From Sipunculus nudus (taxonomy: Eukaryota > Annelida > Sipuncula > Golfingiida > Sipunculidae): 64,000 bases of DNA. Both the position numbers and the translations under genes were made by a program. Of the stretch, positions 46,961-58,090 are shown piece by piece. The notes below the pieces were generated by a model that ran no database searches, had not been told where the DNA came from, and saw only the letters and a list, made by a program, of their open reading frames with translations. Each line of letters opens with the position of its first letter. Position 1 is the stretch's first letter. The stretch is from assembly GCA_026874595.1 (NCBI GenBank), contig CM049318.1, positions 56,653,750 to 56,717,749 of the forward strand, read 5' to 3'.

Positions 46961-47896
46961 ACTATGGCTGTGTCACGCATTATATAAACGTATGCGTGGG
47001 CACTATTTTATGTGGACTACATCCTGATTTCCCCTAAAAGTTAGTTCAAATAATCACTGACGGGTATATATTTAATATATATATAGCAATTACAGCCCTC
47101 GTTAATGAGAAGTTGATTTCTGTTGTAATTAAATGGCAACTCAGTTTTACGTGCAAGCAATAAAAATGTCCTGGTATTCTAATTTATAGGTGTTATGGTC
47201 GTTAGAGTAAAGTAATTGGCAAGGATCGGTCTACAATTGGTGTATCTATAAAGCGGCAACAGGACAGTTACCCCCCCCCCCCCCCGGACAATTACCCCAA
47301 ACAACTATCCCTCTGACAATTACCCCTAAGACATTACCCTTGAGAACACTACCCAACAGGCAATTACCACAAAGTCAGTAACCCCCATGGTACAAAAAAT
47401 ACATTTGAAAGTATCCATAATACGACATTTAAAAACATCATTAAAATGACAAATTTGTAATTCTTCAAAATGACTGAACACGTAACATACTATGATAAAA
47501 TACTCTTTACTTGACAGACTGGGAATAATGTGAAAAAATGTTTTCTCATTTTTGGGGTTATATTTTCTTATGTTTGTTACCACTAGATTTGTTTCAACTA
47601 TTGTTTCGCAGTAAAATGAATGTAGATGCTATCAGTTCAGTGCATGGTTTATACATTTATGAAAAGTATTCTTTATGTTCCAAATTACCTGTTTTGTTCA
47701 ACAGGCATTTTTGTAACATAAGCATAGATGGCGCTTTTAAATAATGGCTGTATGTACTTTTCTATTATTTAAATCTATATAATGCCGTCCCCTTATTGGT
47801 TGTCTGGAATCCTTGGCCGCCTAACTTCTGAGTGTAGTGAATATAAGTTGGCACTTGTCATTACTTACTGTAAAACTCAGCATATGACCTCCTACC
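46961..47896. other. Intergenic DNA with C-tract
   Basis: A run of about 15 C lies at 47271-47285, followed by several ACAATTACCCC-like phrases up to about 47385. No coding is seen. Confidence 0.5.
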
Positions 47897-48172
47897 GGCT
47901 TCTGTGGCTCAGTGGTAGAGCGCAGGACTCAAAGCCGGGAGCTCGTGAGTTCGTATCTCAGCCGAGGCGGTGAGATTTTTCACGGTCGGTCCCCACCAAG
48001 GGTGAGCGCTCTGCAGGCTTAATGGGAAAGCTGTGCCCAAAGCCTTGTATCAGTCACGTACGAGTGCGTCTTTGGGGGGTTCCTCGGTGTTATGACCCAG
48101 TAATGGGGATGATTACCCACCCAGGACCCGCAGGAGCGGTAGATATAGGGCCTGGGTGACACAAGGATACAA
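47897..48172 (+). mobile_element. tRNA-derived SINE (copy 1)
   Basis: The head resembles a tRNA gene: A box TGGCTCAGTGG (47905-47915), the CGCAGGACTCAAAGCCGGGA anticodon-arm region and B box GAGTTCGTATC (47947-47957, one change from consensus). A conserved body follows (TTTTTCACGGTCGGT, GAGCGCTCTnCAGGCTTAAT, GTTCCTCGGTGnTATGACCC) with an AAAATAAAAAT tail. A second copy in reverse lies at 61683-61966. Confidence 0.85.
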
Positions 48173-48619
48173 AATAAAAATGATAGGAAGCGAGTGTTAC
48201 CGCCATGTCATTTCCCAAACCGAAATGGAAACTCTGCAGATGTACATACTTAGGTTAAGAATTAGATAAGTCAGCACTGAAAAAATGGAGGCTATTACCT
48301 TCACCCAAAAATATAAAAAGAGACCTCCTACGGAATAGTATTTCAGTATTTCAGAGGTACACAAATATCCAATAAACTTACAATAAACGGTTTCCGCTAC
48401 TTGTTTACTTACAATAAATATGTTTATTCTAAATATTTGTAGATGAACTCATAAGAATCAAACTTTCTCCGTTTCTCCTGCATTCTGAACTGCCCCAACA
48501 AAGGGACTAATACATCGAACGGTGCAGTTATTATTAATTTTGCTATATACCAATATATTTTTCAGATACTGGATGGGGAACAGTCCGTTAGAGACCATTC
48601 CCCAGTCTAAATGGGTTAA

Positions 48620-48875
48620 GTTCCTGAATAAGTTAACTATATTAGAAACGCCAGTTATACCAGAAAGATGTTAACTAAACAATAGCGATTTTTCAAGTTT
48701 AACAAGCTAGCAATTGTTTTATCAGTAAATAATTGACACCAGCTTATACGCACTGAAAACTGCTCCATCCAGGACACATGATATTGACACACTTTACAAA
48801 GAAATTTTCAAATATGAAATCCCAGTGATAAACAACGGATGCTTAGTATGATAAATAATATAGCTGACAAAGAGA

Positions 48876-48951
<76 letters not shown>

Positions 48952-49260
48952 CTGACTTGTTGCGGATTGTTTTATGATAATCGGTCGATGATAAATGATA
49001 ATTTGGTCTACTCAACTCCGTGGTTTCTCTTTTCATGGAAATCAATATAAATTATCATTAGTATGTCTTCCCCTAAAACATGAACTCTGACAGTAAACAA
49101 GAGATCCCTGACAGCAAAACAAGGAAAATTCTTGCACAAATGTATAATATTATGCAGGCATCCAATACCCACACATTCCCTTTCTTTTTAATGAGTGTTT
49201 CCTGTTAATTTGGCCCCGATGGTGGTTCTACTATCAACAAAACAGAAAGTAAAAAGTACC
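48620..49260 (+). repeat. Interspersed/segmental duplication, copy B
   Basis: Second copy of the 46176-46960 unit. It is interrupted by a (TC)n(TA)n microsatellite at 48880-48949. Confidence 0.6.
48880..48949. repeat. (TC)n(TA)n compound microsatellite
   Basis: About 17 TC units followed by about 18 TA units. Confidence 0.98.
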
Positions 49261-51664
49261 GTTCATATCATCATGGTATATCAGAGCCAGCACTCCGTGT
49301 TAGCATGCAATAGATTTTTCTATTACGCAGCCTACATTATAATGTCCTCTATATCAACTAGATTGGCCAATTAAACAATTATCTACATAGGAGCCCTTGT
49401 AAATAAATGAAAGTTATTTTGTCACTGGAACAAATTGCAGGGTTTTACGAACAAAGAATAAAAAAGTGTTTCCAAGTTACATCCTGGTCATTTGTCTATA
49501 AAGAATTTGTTCATTCTGCTTTCTTGGTTGTTTATGAAACAAATTGTAAAATCAGGATTAATGGTGGTATGAGAGGAAATAAGCATTCAGCCCTTTGGTC
49601 TTTATTCACAAAACATAGAGTCAAATCATGTTCATTGCTTTTAAATCATAGCTAATAAGTATGTTACAGTCTATCTTTATTCAATCGCATTTTGATCCAC
49701 ACCACGAAAGATTTGGACTCTCGATAAAATGGTAGATTCAAGATCGACAGGCAAGATAATATATTAGAAAAATATGTCAAGTGTATGCACGATAATGAGA
49801 CAAATAACATAAGCGTAACAAGTTATCCGATAATCATGTTCAGTAAAAATCCTCTACATATACTCTTTTTAGCTCGAGAGAAATACTTCAATAGCGGACT
49901 TGTAAAAAGAATTCATGTTAAAATAATACCATCCTATTTCGATGCTTATGTAATATATGCCTGAATTACAGAAAATCGACATTTTCTTATTAATAAAATC
50001 AATACAGCTCTACTCTACTAGCGTGCTTTTGACATTGCCAGTGTAGAAACCAGCGGCATTAACAATATCTCATTGTTACTGGATTGTTATAAAAATATTC
50101 TGGGTGCTCACTACCAGTGTAACCTGTTAATAATTCACAGACACAAGCCATCAAATATTGGTAAAGGGACTTGTAATCGGGGGAAAAATACAAAAAGCTC
50201 CCGACAGATCCGTTCCACACAAAACAAATGTGTTTTTTTACATGCAATTTTTATTTTGGTAATTTATAGTAACAAGGATAATTAAGTAAACAGCGAAGCG
50301 CATTAAAGACGGAAATATCATGTTAAAGGCTCTTAATTGGTGAATGTAAAGTCAACTGGCAGCGAAAGCATAATTCAAAGAAAACACTCAGCAGTGCAAT
50401 ATTTAAATATGATTCCTGCATTTTATCAAAGGCCAAAGCCACAAGGAAATTACCTGCTAATACATATAGCTCAGCTATAGATTCATCAAAACTGTATTCG
50501 CAGGAAGTTGCCTGCTAGCTGGTAATATAATCCTCTACCAATTAAGCAATATTAATATGGTTACAATTGTATAAATAATATAGGCCACAGCAAATATAAC
50601 GCTTTACATTCGGAGCGGTCATCCGATTTATTAGCAATCGTTGAAAGTGTATCTTTTTTAAACCTTTTTATCTAAAGTAATTTAATTTCAATGTAATATC
50701 TTCTGAAACAGAATAACATTTATTCTTCCCGTATGTGCATTTTACAGTTTTATATGTTTGCACAAATACTTCGCAAACACAGCAATTGTATATTTTTTAA
50801 GTACAGTTACACATTTATGCAGATGAAACATGATTTGCCAAACGCCATGAACATTCATATTCATAAAATAGAAATGAATATTCATACTGCTCTGGTTATT
50901 CTGGGGCTTAAATCAGCCGTCACATGATTTTCTATCTTGAATAATTCATTTCCTTTGAAGGAGATCGTGCACATTTGATGCCTTGTATCATTTTAGTTTA
51001 AGGTGATATGGCCTGCTTAACCCATGGTCCTGAGTCATACTGATATTCATGAACCTGAATATTCACTAACTCAAGCTACCTTCGGCAACCAAACGGCAGA
51101 TCACCGCTTGATAACTTTGAGATTGATGTTAATCTTTTGTTGCAATCACATTCATAGATGAATAATATGTTCTCATTGGAAACGATTAAAGCGCGCATGT
51201 ATGATTGTGTCTGTTCTCCCAAATCCTGGAGTTATGAAGTAAGTAATATTAAAATTGCGCGTGATTCTCGGCGGATAGTCATTTTAGCCGTAGTGTTTTT
51301 CCTCCAAGTAATCACTGACTCAAACAAGTGGCCACATGAGTATGTAATTATGACAAATCCGAAAATCATTTGACACTTTGCAATGCGACTAGAGCGTTCA
51401 AATAACAGTCCAATGCGATTTAAATGCGAATAAATCAAACTTTCATCTTGATGCAACAAATCATGTTATACCATTTGTTCTTTTTCTCGGCTAAATATGG
51501 TGTAGAGGTGTAACAGTAACTCAGCATATTCAGACTGCAAGACCGAATACATAACAAAATTTTCCTCATGGTAAAAAAAAAGTTATGTGTAACATTGCAA
51601 CGAGGACACCGCTTTTAAATTGTTTGAATCAAATTTCTATGTGTTAGGGGTACATGTAACAGGA
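49261..51664. other. Intergenic DNA, nothing recognised
   Basis: AT-rich with no coding similarity. It is the space between two convergent receptor genes and presumably includes the 3' UTR of the minus-strand gene; TTTATT at 50627-50632 is a possible minus-strand AATAAA signal. Confidence 0.45.
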
Positions 51665-52197
51665 TTACTTTTTGATTTCCGACTTCTCTGGTTTGAGGTT
51701 ATCTTCTACTTCGGGACTAGCCTCGTCTTCAGACTGAGTCCCGAGGCCATGAGTGGGGGATATCCCTCGCTGATTTCTGCTGCTCGGCGGCAGGTTAAGC
51801 CCGCCAATGTGGTCATACAAGAAGACATCTGGTTTTGCAGGCTGTGTTTTCTTTGCATCGCAGCTGGTTTCCTCAGACTGAACATATAATGGATTTTCAC
51901 ACATGTCAACCATGTCCACCCCAACGTTAATAACCGAGTCGCGGGCAGCAGCGTCGGAAATCACTTCGAAACTGTCACCGCTACTCAAGACGTAGGTGCC
52001 TATCGTCATCTCCGATTCACTGATCACGTGGCTTGTATCTACTCCCGGTTTTAGGTCGCTCTCGACCATATCGTCATCTATCGTAGCGTAAAAAACAGAG
52101 GTCGGGCTGCCTGGGCCGTTCGATACTTCAGACGGACGCCTCAGGTCTTCAAGCGCTTGCAGTGGTTTCATCTGGATTCGCATATCCTGTGCGTTGT
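51665..52197 (-). CDS. IgSF receptor exon 6 (cytoplasmic tail, stop)
   Basis: 533 nt. The acceptor is the pyrimidine-poor TATTTAAGCAG, chosen because it alone keeps the frame (NAQDMRIQMKPLQALEDL). It ends KPEKSEIKK with TAA (51665-51667). Four tyrosine motifs are present. Confidence 0.85.
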
Positions 52198-52361
52198 CTG
52201 CTTAAATATTATATGTAGATATAATGTCAACCAAAAAATGGATACGTGTATCGAACATTCACTAGTTACTTATTATTTAGCTAAGGATATTTATTGCTCA
52301 AGTTCTTTTAAACCCTGGCTATTCAATCGTTCCATGTTTCGGTTAATAGAATTTGCATGGG

Positions 52362-52399
<38 letters not shown>

Positions 52400-55300
52400 A
52401 CTTATCGCAGTCCATGCAATGCTTTAACAGAGAGTGACTTTGAGAACCATGTTTCGGTTAATAGAATTTGCATGGGCATACACACACACACACACACACA
52501 TAACTTATCGCAGTCCATGCAATGATTTAACAGAGAGTGACTTTGAGAACCATGGATGAGAGTCTGGCTCATTTCTAATGTAAAAATTTTGAATTTTAAG
52601 AGCAATGTGATAAAGTTTCCTATAATAAACAACAAATCACATATTCAGTGGAATAAGTTTATAAGAAGTCCAACTATTTTGTTTAGGAAAACAATTATCT
52701 CACGTTTTCCTTTTCGCCAAGCCTTCCATAACCGAGCCGTTATCACTGAGATAACAATTACAGCTAGCGCTGTAATACAAACAATGGCAACCTTTTTGAG
52801 CGGAGGTTCTCCCAGTCTTGGCATAATGACCGTATCTAAAAGTATTGAAACACCATAAGATAATAATAAACATAAAATGTTATTCATAATGCAATGAACA
52901 GGATCGAATTTTCATTATAATTAACATTCCTAAAGTTCCCACTTTCATTAATTCCATGATTTGTGTATTCAATTTTTTTATATCTTTTTTGTTCGGTAAG
53001 AATCAGCACTTTCCTTTTTTTCTGCCAGTGGTTTTAATTTCAGGGTTCCAAGATGTCTAATCTGGATGCATAGGTAATATGTACAGAAAATAACAAGGTC
53101 AACAGTTCCATAAATACATATGTCATACGGTGACAAAAATATAGGTATAGATGTAAGATTTTCTTTACAGTCCGTGAAAAAAGAGCAGAAACTGAGCAGG
53201 CACATGGTTTTTCACATGTTGGTTTTTCACACAAGTTAATACTGCCCTCTGCCAATAATCAATTCACAGGGGAAAAATTTATGTAATGAACAATAAGTTA
53301 AACTGATGCAAAAAATGACTTTGACAGCTCCTGGTTAGGTTTCCGGATACATAATTATCGAGGTCCCTGGACGCAACCTGATATAGTCTGACTTCGATTC
53401 CGAGGGGATGCTGACAAGCTTCAAAATAAAATTTACGGTGCTATAGTTAAAGTGGATCTTTTGATTAGGACATATGTGTGGAGCTTACATTCTGTACTTT
53501 TTGACACTCAGTTTGTAAGAAGGAGGATGGGAAAAACAAGATTCATAATCCAAAGAGAGACACAGACTCAAGAGCCAACCTGTGTGCCAATCCGGTCAGG
53601 GCCAAGACAGTGATCGGACATCACGCGGTGTGTTCAATCCACGGACAAAATTATTTTAATTTGTAAGAGGTCCCGCTATTAATCTAGCGAATACTTTACT
53701 TATTTTCCCACAACGTTCTGTATGGATAAGCTTGAAAATTATTTTCACCACAAATTTTATCATCTGAACAAGTATGAATTAATTATTTACCAAAAGTTCC
53801 TTCTTTCAAATCTGCCTGTATCGGAGCCGAAACATTTTCCATGTCAGATAAAAAAGTTGACGGTCTCTCGGTTGCATCTGTAGGTATCACGTAACCGGCA
53901 GATATTTTAAGAATCAACACAATACTACAGTACATCTGCTTATGAAACGTTTTGTGGTATCTTTTCAGAAACTATCAATTATGAAGAACATATATATTAT
54001 TGGATATCCTATACCGTGATTGAATAAGATGTCTTACCATGGTTGCGTGACTATGAAAGCAAAGAAAATAAAAAAGTAAAGTTCGAATCTAATGGTACTA
54101 ACCCCGACAAACAGAACTATATTTCAGCTATTACAGTTGTCTGTTATATTCTCTGAAATACTATTTTCAGGTTTCAGAAAAATCATACTTAACGCGGTTG
54201 ATCTACACCCCTAATACATTTTCTTACGTTCTAAATGTTCTTTCAAAACACAGTCTTGTTGTAATATATTCTCCTACACTGAACAACCTTTATGTGTCAA
54301 AGAACTCTGGTTACAATATGAAAAAAAAACCGCTTGTGTCATATCCGGATATATTGAAGTTTTCTATAGGTCTCCGACACAACAAGGGTTTCTCTTCTTT
54401 GGATGAACTTCATCCTATAACATTGATATTAGATACCACCAGCACCATTGGTAAGGAAGTTCGGATATTTCCTTATTGATATTGTTTTTAATAAAATCAT
54501 ATGAGAAATGTTTATCTTACCGATTTCCAGCTCCAGAGCATCACTAGACGTGGAGTTCACCACATTAAACATCTCACATCTATAGACACCAGTATCTTTA
54601 GGCGTGACATTCTTTAGAACTAATTCCTTCCCCCATTTGTTACGCTGTGACCAGTCTTGAGATTTTAAATAGTCTCCGTTTTTCTTCCATGTCACTTGTA
54701 ACTTGATGGAATAATTCGCTAGACTGCTGATGTTGCATGTCATTTTTACTGTTTCGCCGGCCCTTACTCGTGTTGTATTCATTGAAATGGTAGGCTTCGC
54801 TTCAACATCTGGATAAAAGGATTCGTGTATACTACTTTTCAGTGTGAAATAGTGTAATTATTTTAAATATATACTCTATGTACGGTAACTAACTTATGAA
54901 TATGTTTCAATGCCATATGTTTGGTGTGAAAGGAAAGACGAAGTTAAATATTATGAAAAATGGTGGTTGTAAAGAAAAACATTAACCTGTTACTAATGCA
55001 TCGACATGGAAACACTGCTGAGTCAAAACATTACCAATAAGCATACTGACATCACATTCGTATCTGCCAGTATCTGTTTTCTTGGACTCGGGGAGTCTGA
55101 ATTCCTTTATTGTAACATGACACCGTCCTCTACATTCGTTTATCAGCATAGGTCTACTCTGCCATTTCACAAGAACCTTTTTTTCATTTTCACGTTTAAC
55201 GTGGCAGGTAAGCGTCTTTAAATTATTTGTTTCGATTTCTGAGTTCGATTTTGTTTCAGACTCTGAACCTTTCGCAGTGTTCCTAAAAGGTATGACAATG

Positions 55301-55966
55301 TCAACTCCTTCCATGTATAAGGTATATTTCACTGTTGCACAAGCAGCTGCAATGTGAAGGACAATGACCATCAGTTGAATACCATTAAATATTATTTCAT
55401 CAATGTTTTATAATGGAAGAGCGGAGGTTTGTTTTAAAGTTAATAGAGATGTCTCTGAAAATTATCGTAATCTGGAAAATTTACAAGATAGCACATACAA
55501 ATTTCATCGATATTTTATTTAACTTAAACAGATAGGTAAGAACAATCATTGTCCCGGTGCTTAGGTTTATTTATACACGTGTTTCTGTTACTGAAGTAGC
55601 TACAACAATGTACAGCTTCCTGGAATGGTCAAATATCTTGAAATAAAAGGAACTAAGGTATATGGTCAAATGTTTGGTTTTTTCTTTATTGGTGTTGAAT
55701 ATGTATATATCATTTTATGTTATATAGCAGCTTATATAAAATAAATACCTCCGCGTATATTAAATAGAACGGTTATATATGAAATTCAGATAAATAGAAA
55801 AGAAGTGGTTTCTGTAATTTCTGTAATACCTGCCAATCAATACACAGTTGAAAAAAATAGGTGAATCATAAAAGCAAGAATATCAATTTATTTTGAACTT
55901 ACTTGATAAAGCTGTGATGTGAAAAAGCAGCTTTAGCCATATATGCGGTTTCAAAATAATATTCAT
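51665..55966 (-). CDS. Immunoglobulin-superfamily single-pass receptor with ITIM and NPxY tail (487 aa)
   Basis: Exons are 55903-55966, 54987-55346, 54521-54808, 53791-53877, 52704-52835 and 51665-52197, totalling 1464 nt. All introns are GT-AG and phase 1, the usual exon shuffling phase of Ig genes. A signal peptide (residues 1-22) is followed by Ig domain 1 (LTCHV, VKWQS, DTGRYEC; about 60-140) and Ig domain 2 (VKMTC, VTWKKNG, DTGVYRC; about 143-237) with several N-glycosylation sequons. A Ser/Thr-containing stalk (239-266) precedes one TM helix (282-300, no charged residue). The 175-residue tail contains VFYATI (345-350, consensus ITIM), GTYVLS, NPLY (412-415, NPxY endocytosis/PTB motif) and FLYDHI. 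I do not recognise an orthologue. The architecture is that of an inhibitory or phosphotyrosine-regulated surface receptor; function is inferred only. It converges on the lectin-like receptor gene upstream in the window. Confidence 0.85.
52332..52554. repeat. Tandem duplication (~110 bp) each with a (CA)n tract
   Basis: Two copies of CATGTTTCGGTTAATAGAAT then TTGCATGGGCATA, a CA repeat, and CTTATCGCAGTCCATGCAAT followed by TTTAACAGAGAGTGACTTTG. They lie in the last intron of the IgSF gene. Confidence 0.95.
52704..52835 (-). CDS. IgSF receptor exon 5 (transmembrane)
   Basis: 132 nt after ATACTTTTAG, donor GTGAGA. It encodes TVIMPRLGEPPLKK, the helix VAIVCITALAVIVISVITA and the basic RLWKAWRKGK. 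Confidence 0.88.
53791..53877 (-). CDS. IgSF receptor exon 4 (stalk)
   Basis: 87 nt, phase 1 to 1, after ATACCTACAG, donor GTAAAT. It encodes ATERPSTFLSDMENVSAPIQ then ADLKEGTF. Confidence 0.7.
54521..54808 (-). CDS. IgSF receptor exon 3 (Ig domain 2)
   Basis: 288 nt after TTTTATCCAG, donor GTAAGA. A single-exon Ig domain with VKMTC, LQVTWKKNG, LVLKNVTPKDTGVYRC and ALELEI. Confidence 0.92.
54987..55346 (-). CDS. IgSF receptor exon 2 (Ig domain 1)
   Basis: 360 nt after CTTCACATTGCAG, donor GTTAAT. It has an N-terminal strand region with a long acidic/Ser loop, then TLTCHVKRENEKKVLVKWQS and KKTDTGRYECDV. Two extra Cys (ECRGRC) suggest an additional local disulfide. Confidence 0.88.
55903..55966 (-). 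CDS. IgSF receptor exon 1 (signal peptide)
   Basis: 64 nt from ATG: MNIILKPHIWLKLLFHITA then LS, donor GTAAGT in phase 1. It resembles a signal peptide. No other start in a compatible phase was seen nearby. Confidence 0.7.
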
Positions 55967-57594
55967 TATTTTAGCTTCTGATTTCTGAAGAAAAGCAAAA
56001 CATATACATAAAGATGTTGTGTCGAAACATGATAGTGCAGCGATTGTCCACTTGGTATTTCAAGAATGAAATTTTCCTCGGAACGACGGTCATTCAAGAT
56101 GATAGTAATATCACGAGTTTATGTTTAGATCTGTTAAAAGTTCATATAAAATTTCAGCTTTTTTATCAAATGTAAATAGAGAACAATGGAAATATGTTAC
56201 TTGCATGAGGGACATTTCTACCGTTTTATATTCTTCAAATCCGCCCTGACAGCCAAGATACAGGACGTTACCAAAGCAGGCAAGAATTACTGACTTACAA
56301 GTGTTTTCCTGTGTTTTGCTTTTATATAACCCCTTCAGGGTTTCTGGTTTAGGATATAAATAGATGAACCCGTTATAGACGAAGCTAATACACAGACATA
56401 ATCTAATGTAAAGCCACCTGAATGATAATTAAAAAGTGTAAAAAAATAAATAGTGTAACGCATTGAATGCAATTTATTACAGGTTCCTAACTGATGAAAA
56501 GATAAAAATGACGAAAAGGGGTTTTGTACACATATTATAAAAGCAATTTACTAAACAATATGATATTTATATATGATCCCTGCTTCATATTAAAAGGATA
56601 AGCGGCAATATAAAGTTCCAGCTAATAGATGTTGCAGTTTCTCCTCTGGTTGGTTATAATGGGTCAAGCCTAAGGAACATGCCCAAAAGAGAGTTCATGT
56701 AGTTTTACACTCTCGACGGAACGGGATGGTGGTTTTGATAATTAAAAAAAAATGAGCATAAAGTGAATAAATGTTCGAATTTATAAAATAAATACAGTGC
56801 TGTGTTTAACACGGTGAAAAATGTTCAAATTTTATGACAAATTTTGTAAAAGGTGAAATTTTAACTTACATGATATCACTGGGAGTGGTCCCCTAAACAT
56901 AGAAATGTTATCACGGTTAATCATAAACAAAGGGGTTCATGTCTAACCATCGATGATTTACTTTGTACGTTAAGTAAATGTCTTTTTCTCAGGACCTAAG
57001 GACTTTAAAAATGAGGTAATTTCATATGTTTTGTTTTCTTTATAAATATGCAAGTTCATGTTATATATTGGTTTCTAACAGACAACTGCGCTATCCCATT
57101 CAGAAATGTTAACATGCCGGAAACGGAGAATATTACAACAAATTATTTTACTTCATGACGTATAGACACCTACCGTTAGATTAGCTTACACCGCTAAATC
57201 ACACCAGTGGTCCAGGACTTTACTAAAGCAGCTCAGACCTGCTGAATGACGAGAGAGTTCATACATTATCACCGAGGTGGTTTTAGTGGGGCACGTATAT
57301 AAATGAACTCATTACAGACAAAGATATATATTTTTTATTTATATCGACTTATATAATAAAAGTCCACTTTTTCACACGATTTCTTGACCAGGATGTAAAC
57401 CACCTTTCTATAAATAAATATGATTTATGTCATGCCACTGTTACATAAAACAAATGCAATTCAATAATTTACTGTAAGAAAAAATGGAGAATCTCTAGAG
57501 CAAATGCTTACACATGCTCGCACAAATAGTTTAACCAATACATTTCCAATCAATGCAGTTATAGGAGCAATTATGATTCAAACCTGTCTCTCTA

Positions 57595-57598
<4 letters not shown>
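55967..57598. other. Upstream of IgSF gene, nothing recognised
   Basis: AT-rich DNA presumed to include the IgSF promoter and any 5' UTR. No motif could be assigned with confidence. Confidence 0.4.
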
Positions 57599-57631
<33 letters not shown>

Positions 57632-57660
57632 ATAGATAGATAGATAGACAGATAGATATA
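57599..57660. repeat. (TA)n and (GATA)n microsatellites
   Basis: About 14 TA units, then about six GATA-type units. Confidence 0.97.
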
Positions 57661-57753
57661 CATAATCAGTTGCATCATATCTAGTAATGAATTGGTCTTT
57701 ACTGGTGATAGTGTTATTAACAATATGATATAATTTGACAATTCGCCAGTACG

Positions 57754-57756
<3 letters not shown>

Positions 57757-57818
<62 letters not shown>
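57757..57818. repeat. (TA)n microsatellite left of the palindrome
   Basis: About 30 TA units ending at the left arm of the 82-bp inverted repeat. Confidence 0.97.
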
Positions 57819-57819
<1 letters not shown>

Positions 57820-57843
57820 CTCTGGAGAAAAACAACACTGTTA

Positions 57844-57891
57844 ATTCACAACAGTCTGTTTCACGGGGTGCGACCCGATCATCAGGTGAAT
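57844..57891 (-). ncRNA. Candidate type I hammerhead ribozyme motif (left arm, opposite strand)
   Basis: Exact reverse-complement copy of the motif at 57912-57959, by virtue of the palindrome. Same fold and same caveats. Confidence 0.48.
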
Positions 57892-57911
57892 GTGGTCAGG
57901 ATTCTAACCAC

Positions 57912-57959
57912 ATTCACCTGATGATCGGGTCGCACCCCGTGAAACAGACTGTTGTGAAT
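57912..57959 (+). ncRNA. Candidate type I hammerhead ribozyme motif (right arm)
   Basis: Stem I ATTCAC (57912-57917) pairs with GTGAAT (57954-57959). Core CTGATGA is at 57918-57924. Stem II CGGG (57926-57929) pairs with CCCG (57936-57939) around a 6-nt loop. Core GAA is at 57941-57943. Stem III ACA/TGT (57944-57946, 57950-57952) closes loop GAC. The nucleotide before the cut would be T57953 (GUU, fits NUH). Weak points are a T-T mismatch at the base of stem II, where active hammerheads normally have G-C, and the short stem III, which is however typical of metazoan retroelement hammerheads. Confidence 0.5.
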
Positions 57960-58045
57960 TAACAGTGTTGTTTTTCTCCAGAGTTATACCGCTCTGGCCT
58001 AGTCTGTAGGCCATAGAGCACTTTAGATCGGAGGGTAACACTACC

Positions 58046-58049
<4 letters not shown>

Positions 58050-58085
<36 letters not shown>
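58050..58085. repeat. (TA)n microsatellite right of the palindrome
   Basis: About 18 TA units. Between the palindrome and this run lies a short non-repetitive stretch (GCTCTGGCCTAGTCTGTAGG and following). Confidence 0.96.

Positions 58086-58090
<5 letters not shown>

Larger units (their letters stand above)
57815..57988. repeat. Perfect 82-bp inverted repeat, 10-nt loop
   Basis: Left arm 57815-57896 and right arm 57907-57988 are exact reverse complements over all 82 positions by eye, separated by CAGGATTCTA. Transcription in either direction would give a long hairpin. Each arm contains a hammerhead-like ribozyme motif, listed separately. Confidence 0.95.

Noticed and set aside
47897-47970. 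Functional tRNA gene
   Set aside because: A and B boxes are present but acceptor and anticodon stems do not pair cleanly, and the body and tail match a second dispersed copy, so it is a SINE head.
49407-49655. 82-codon open frame between the receptor genes
   Set aside because: No recognised domain, no splice partners and ordinary base composition; insufficient to call a gene.
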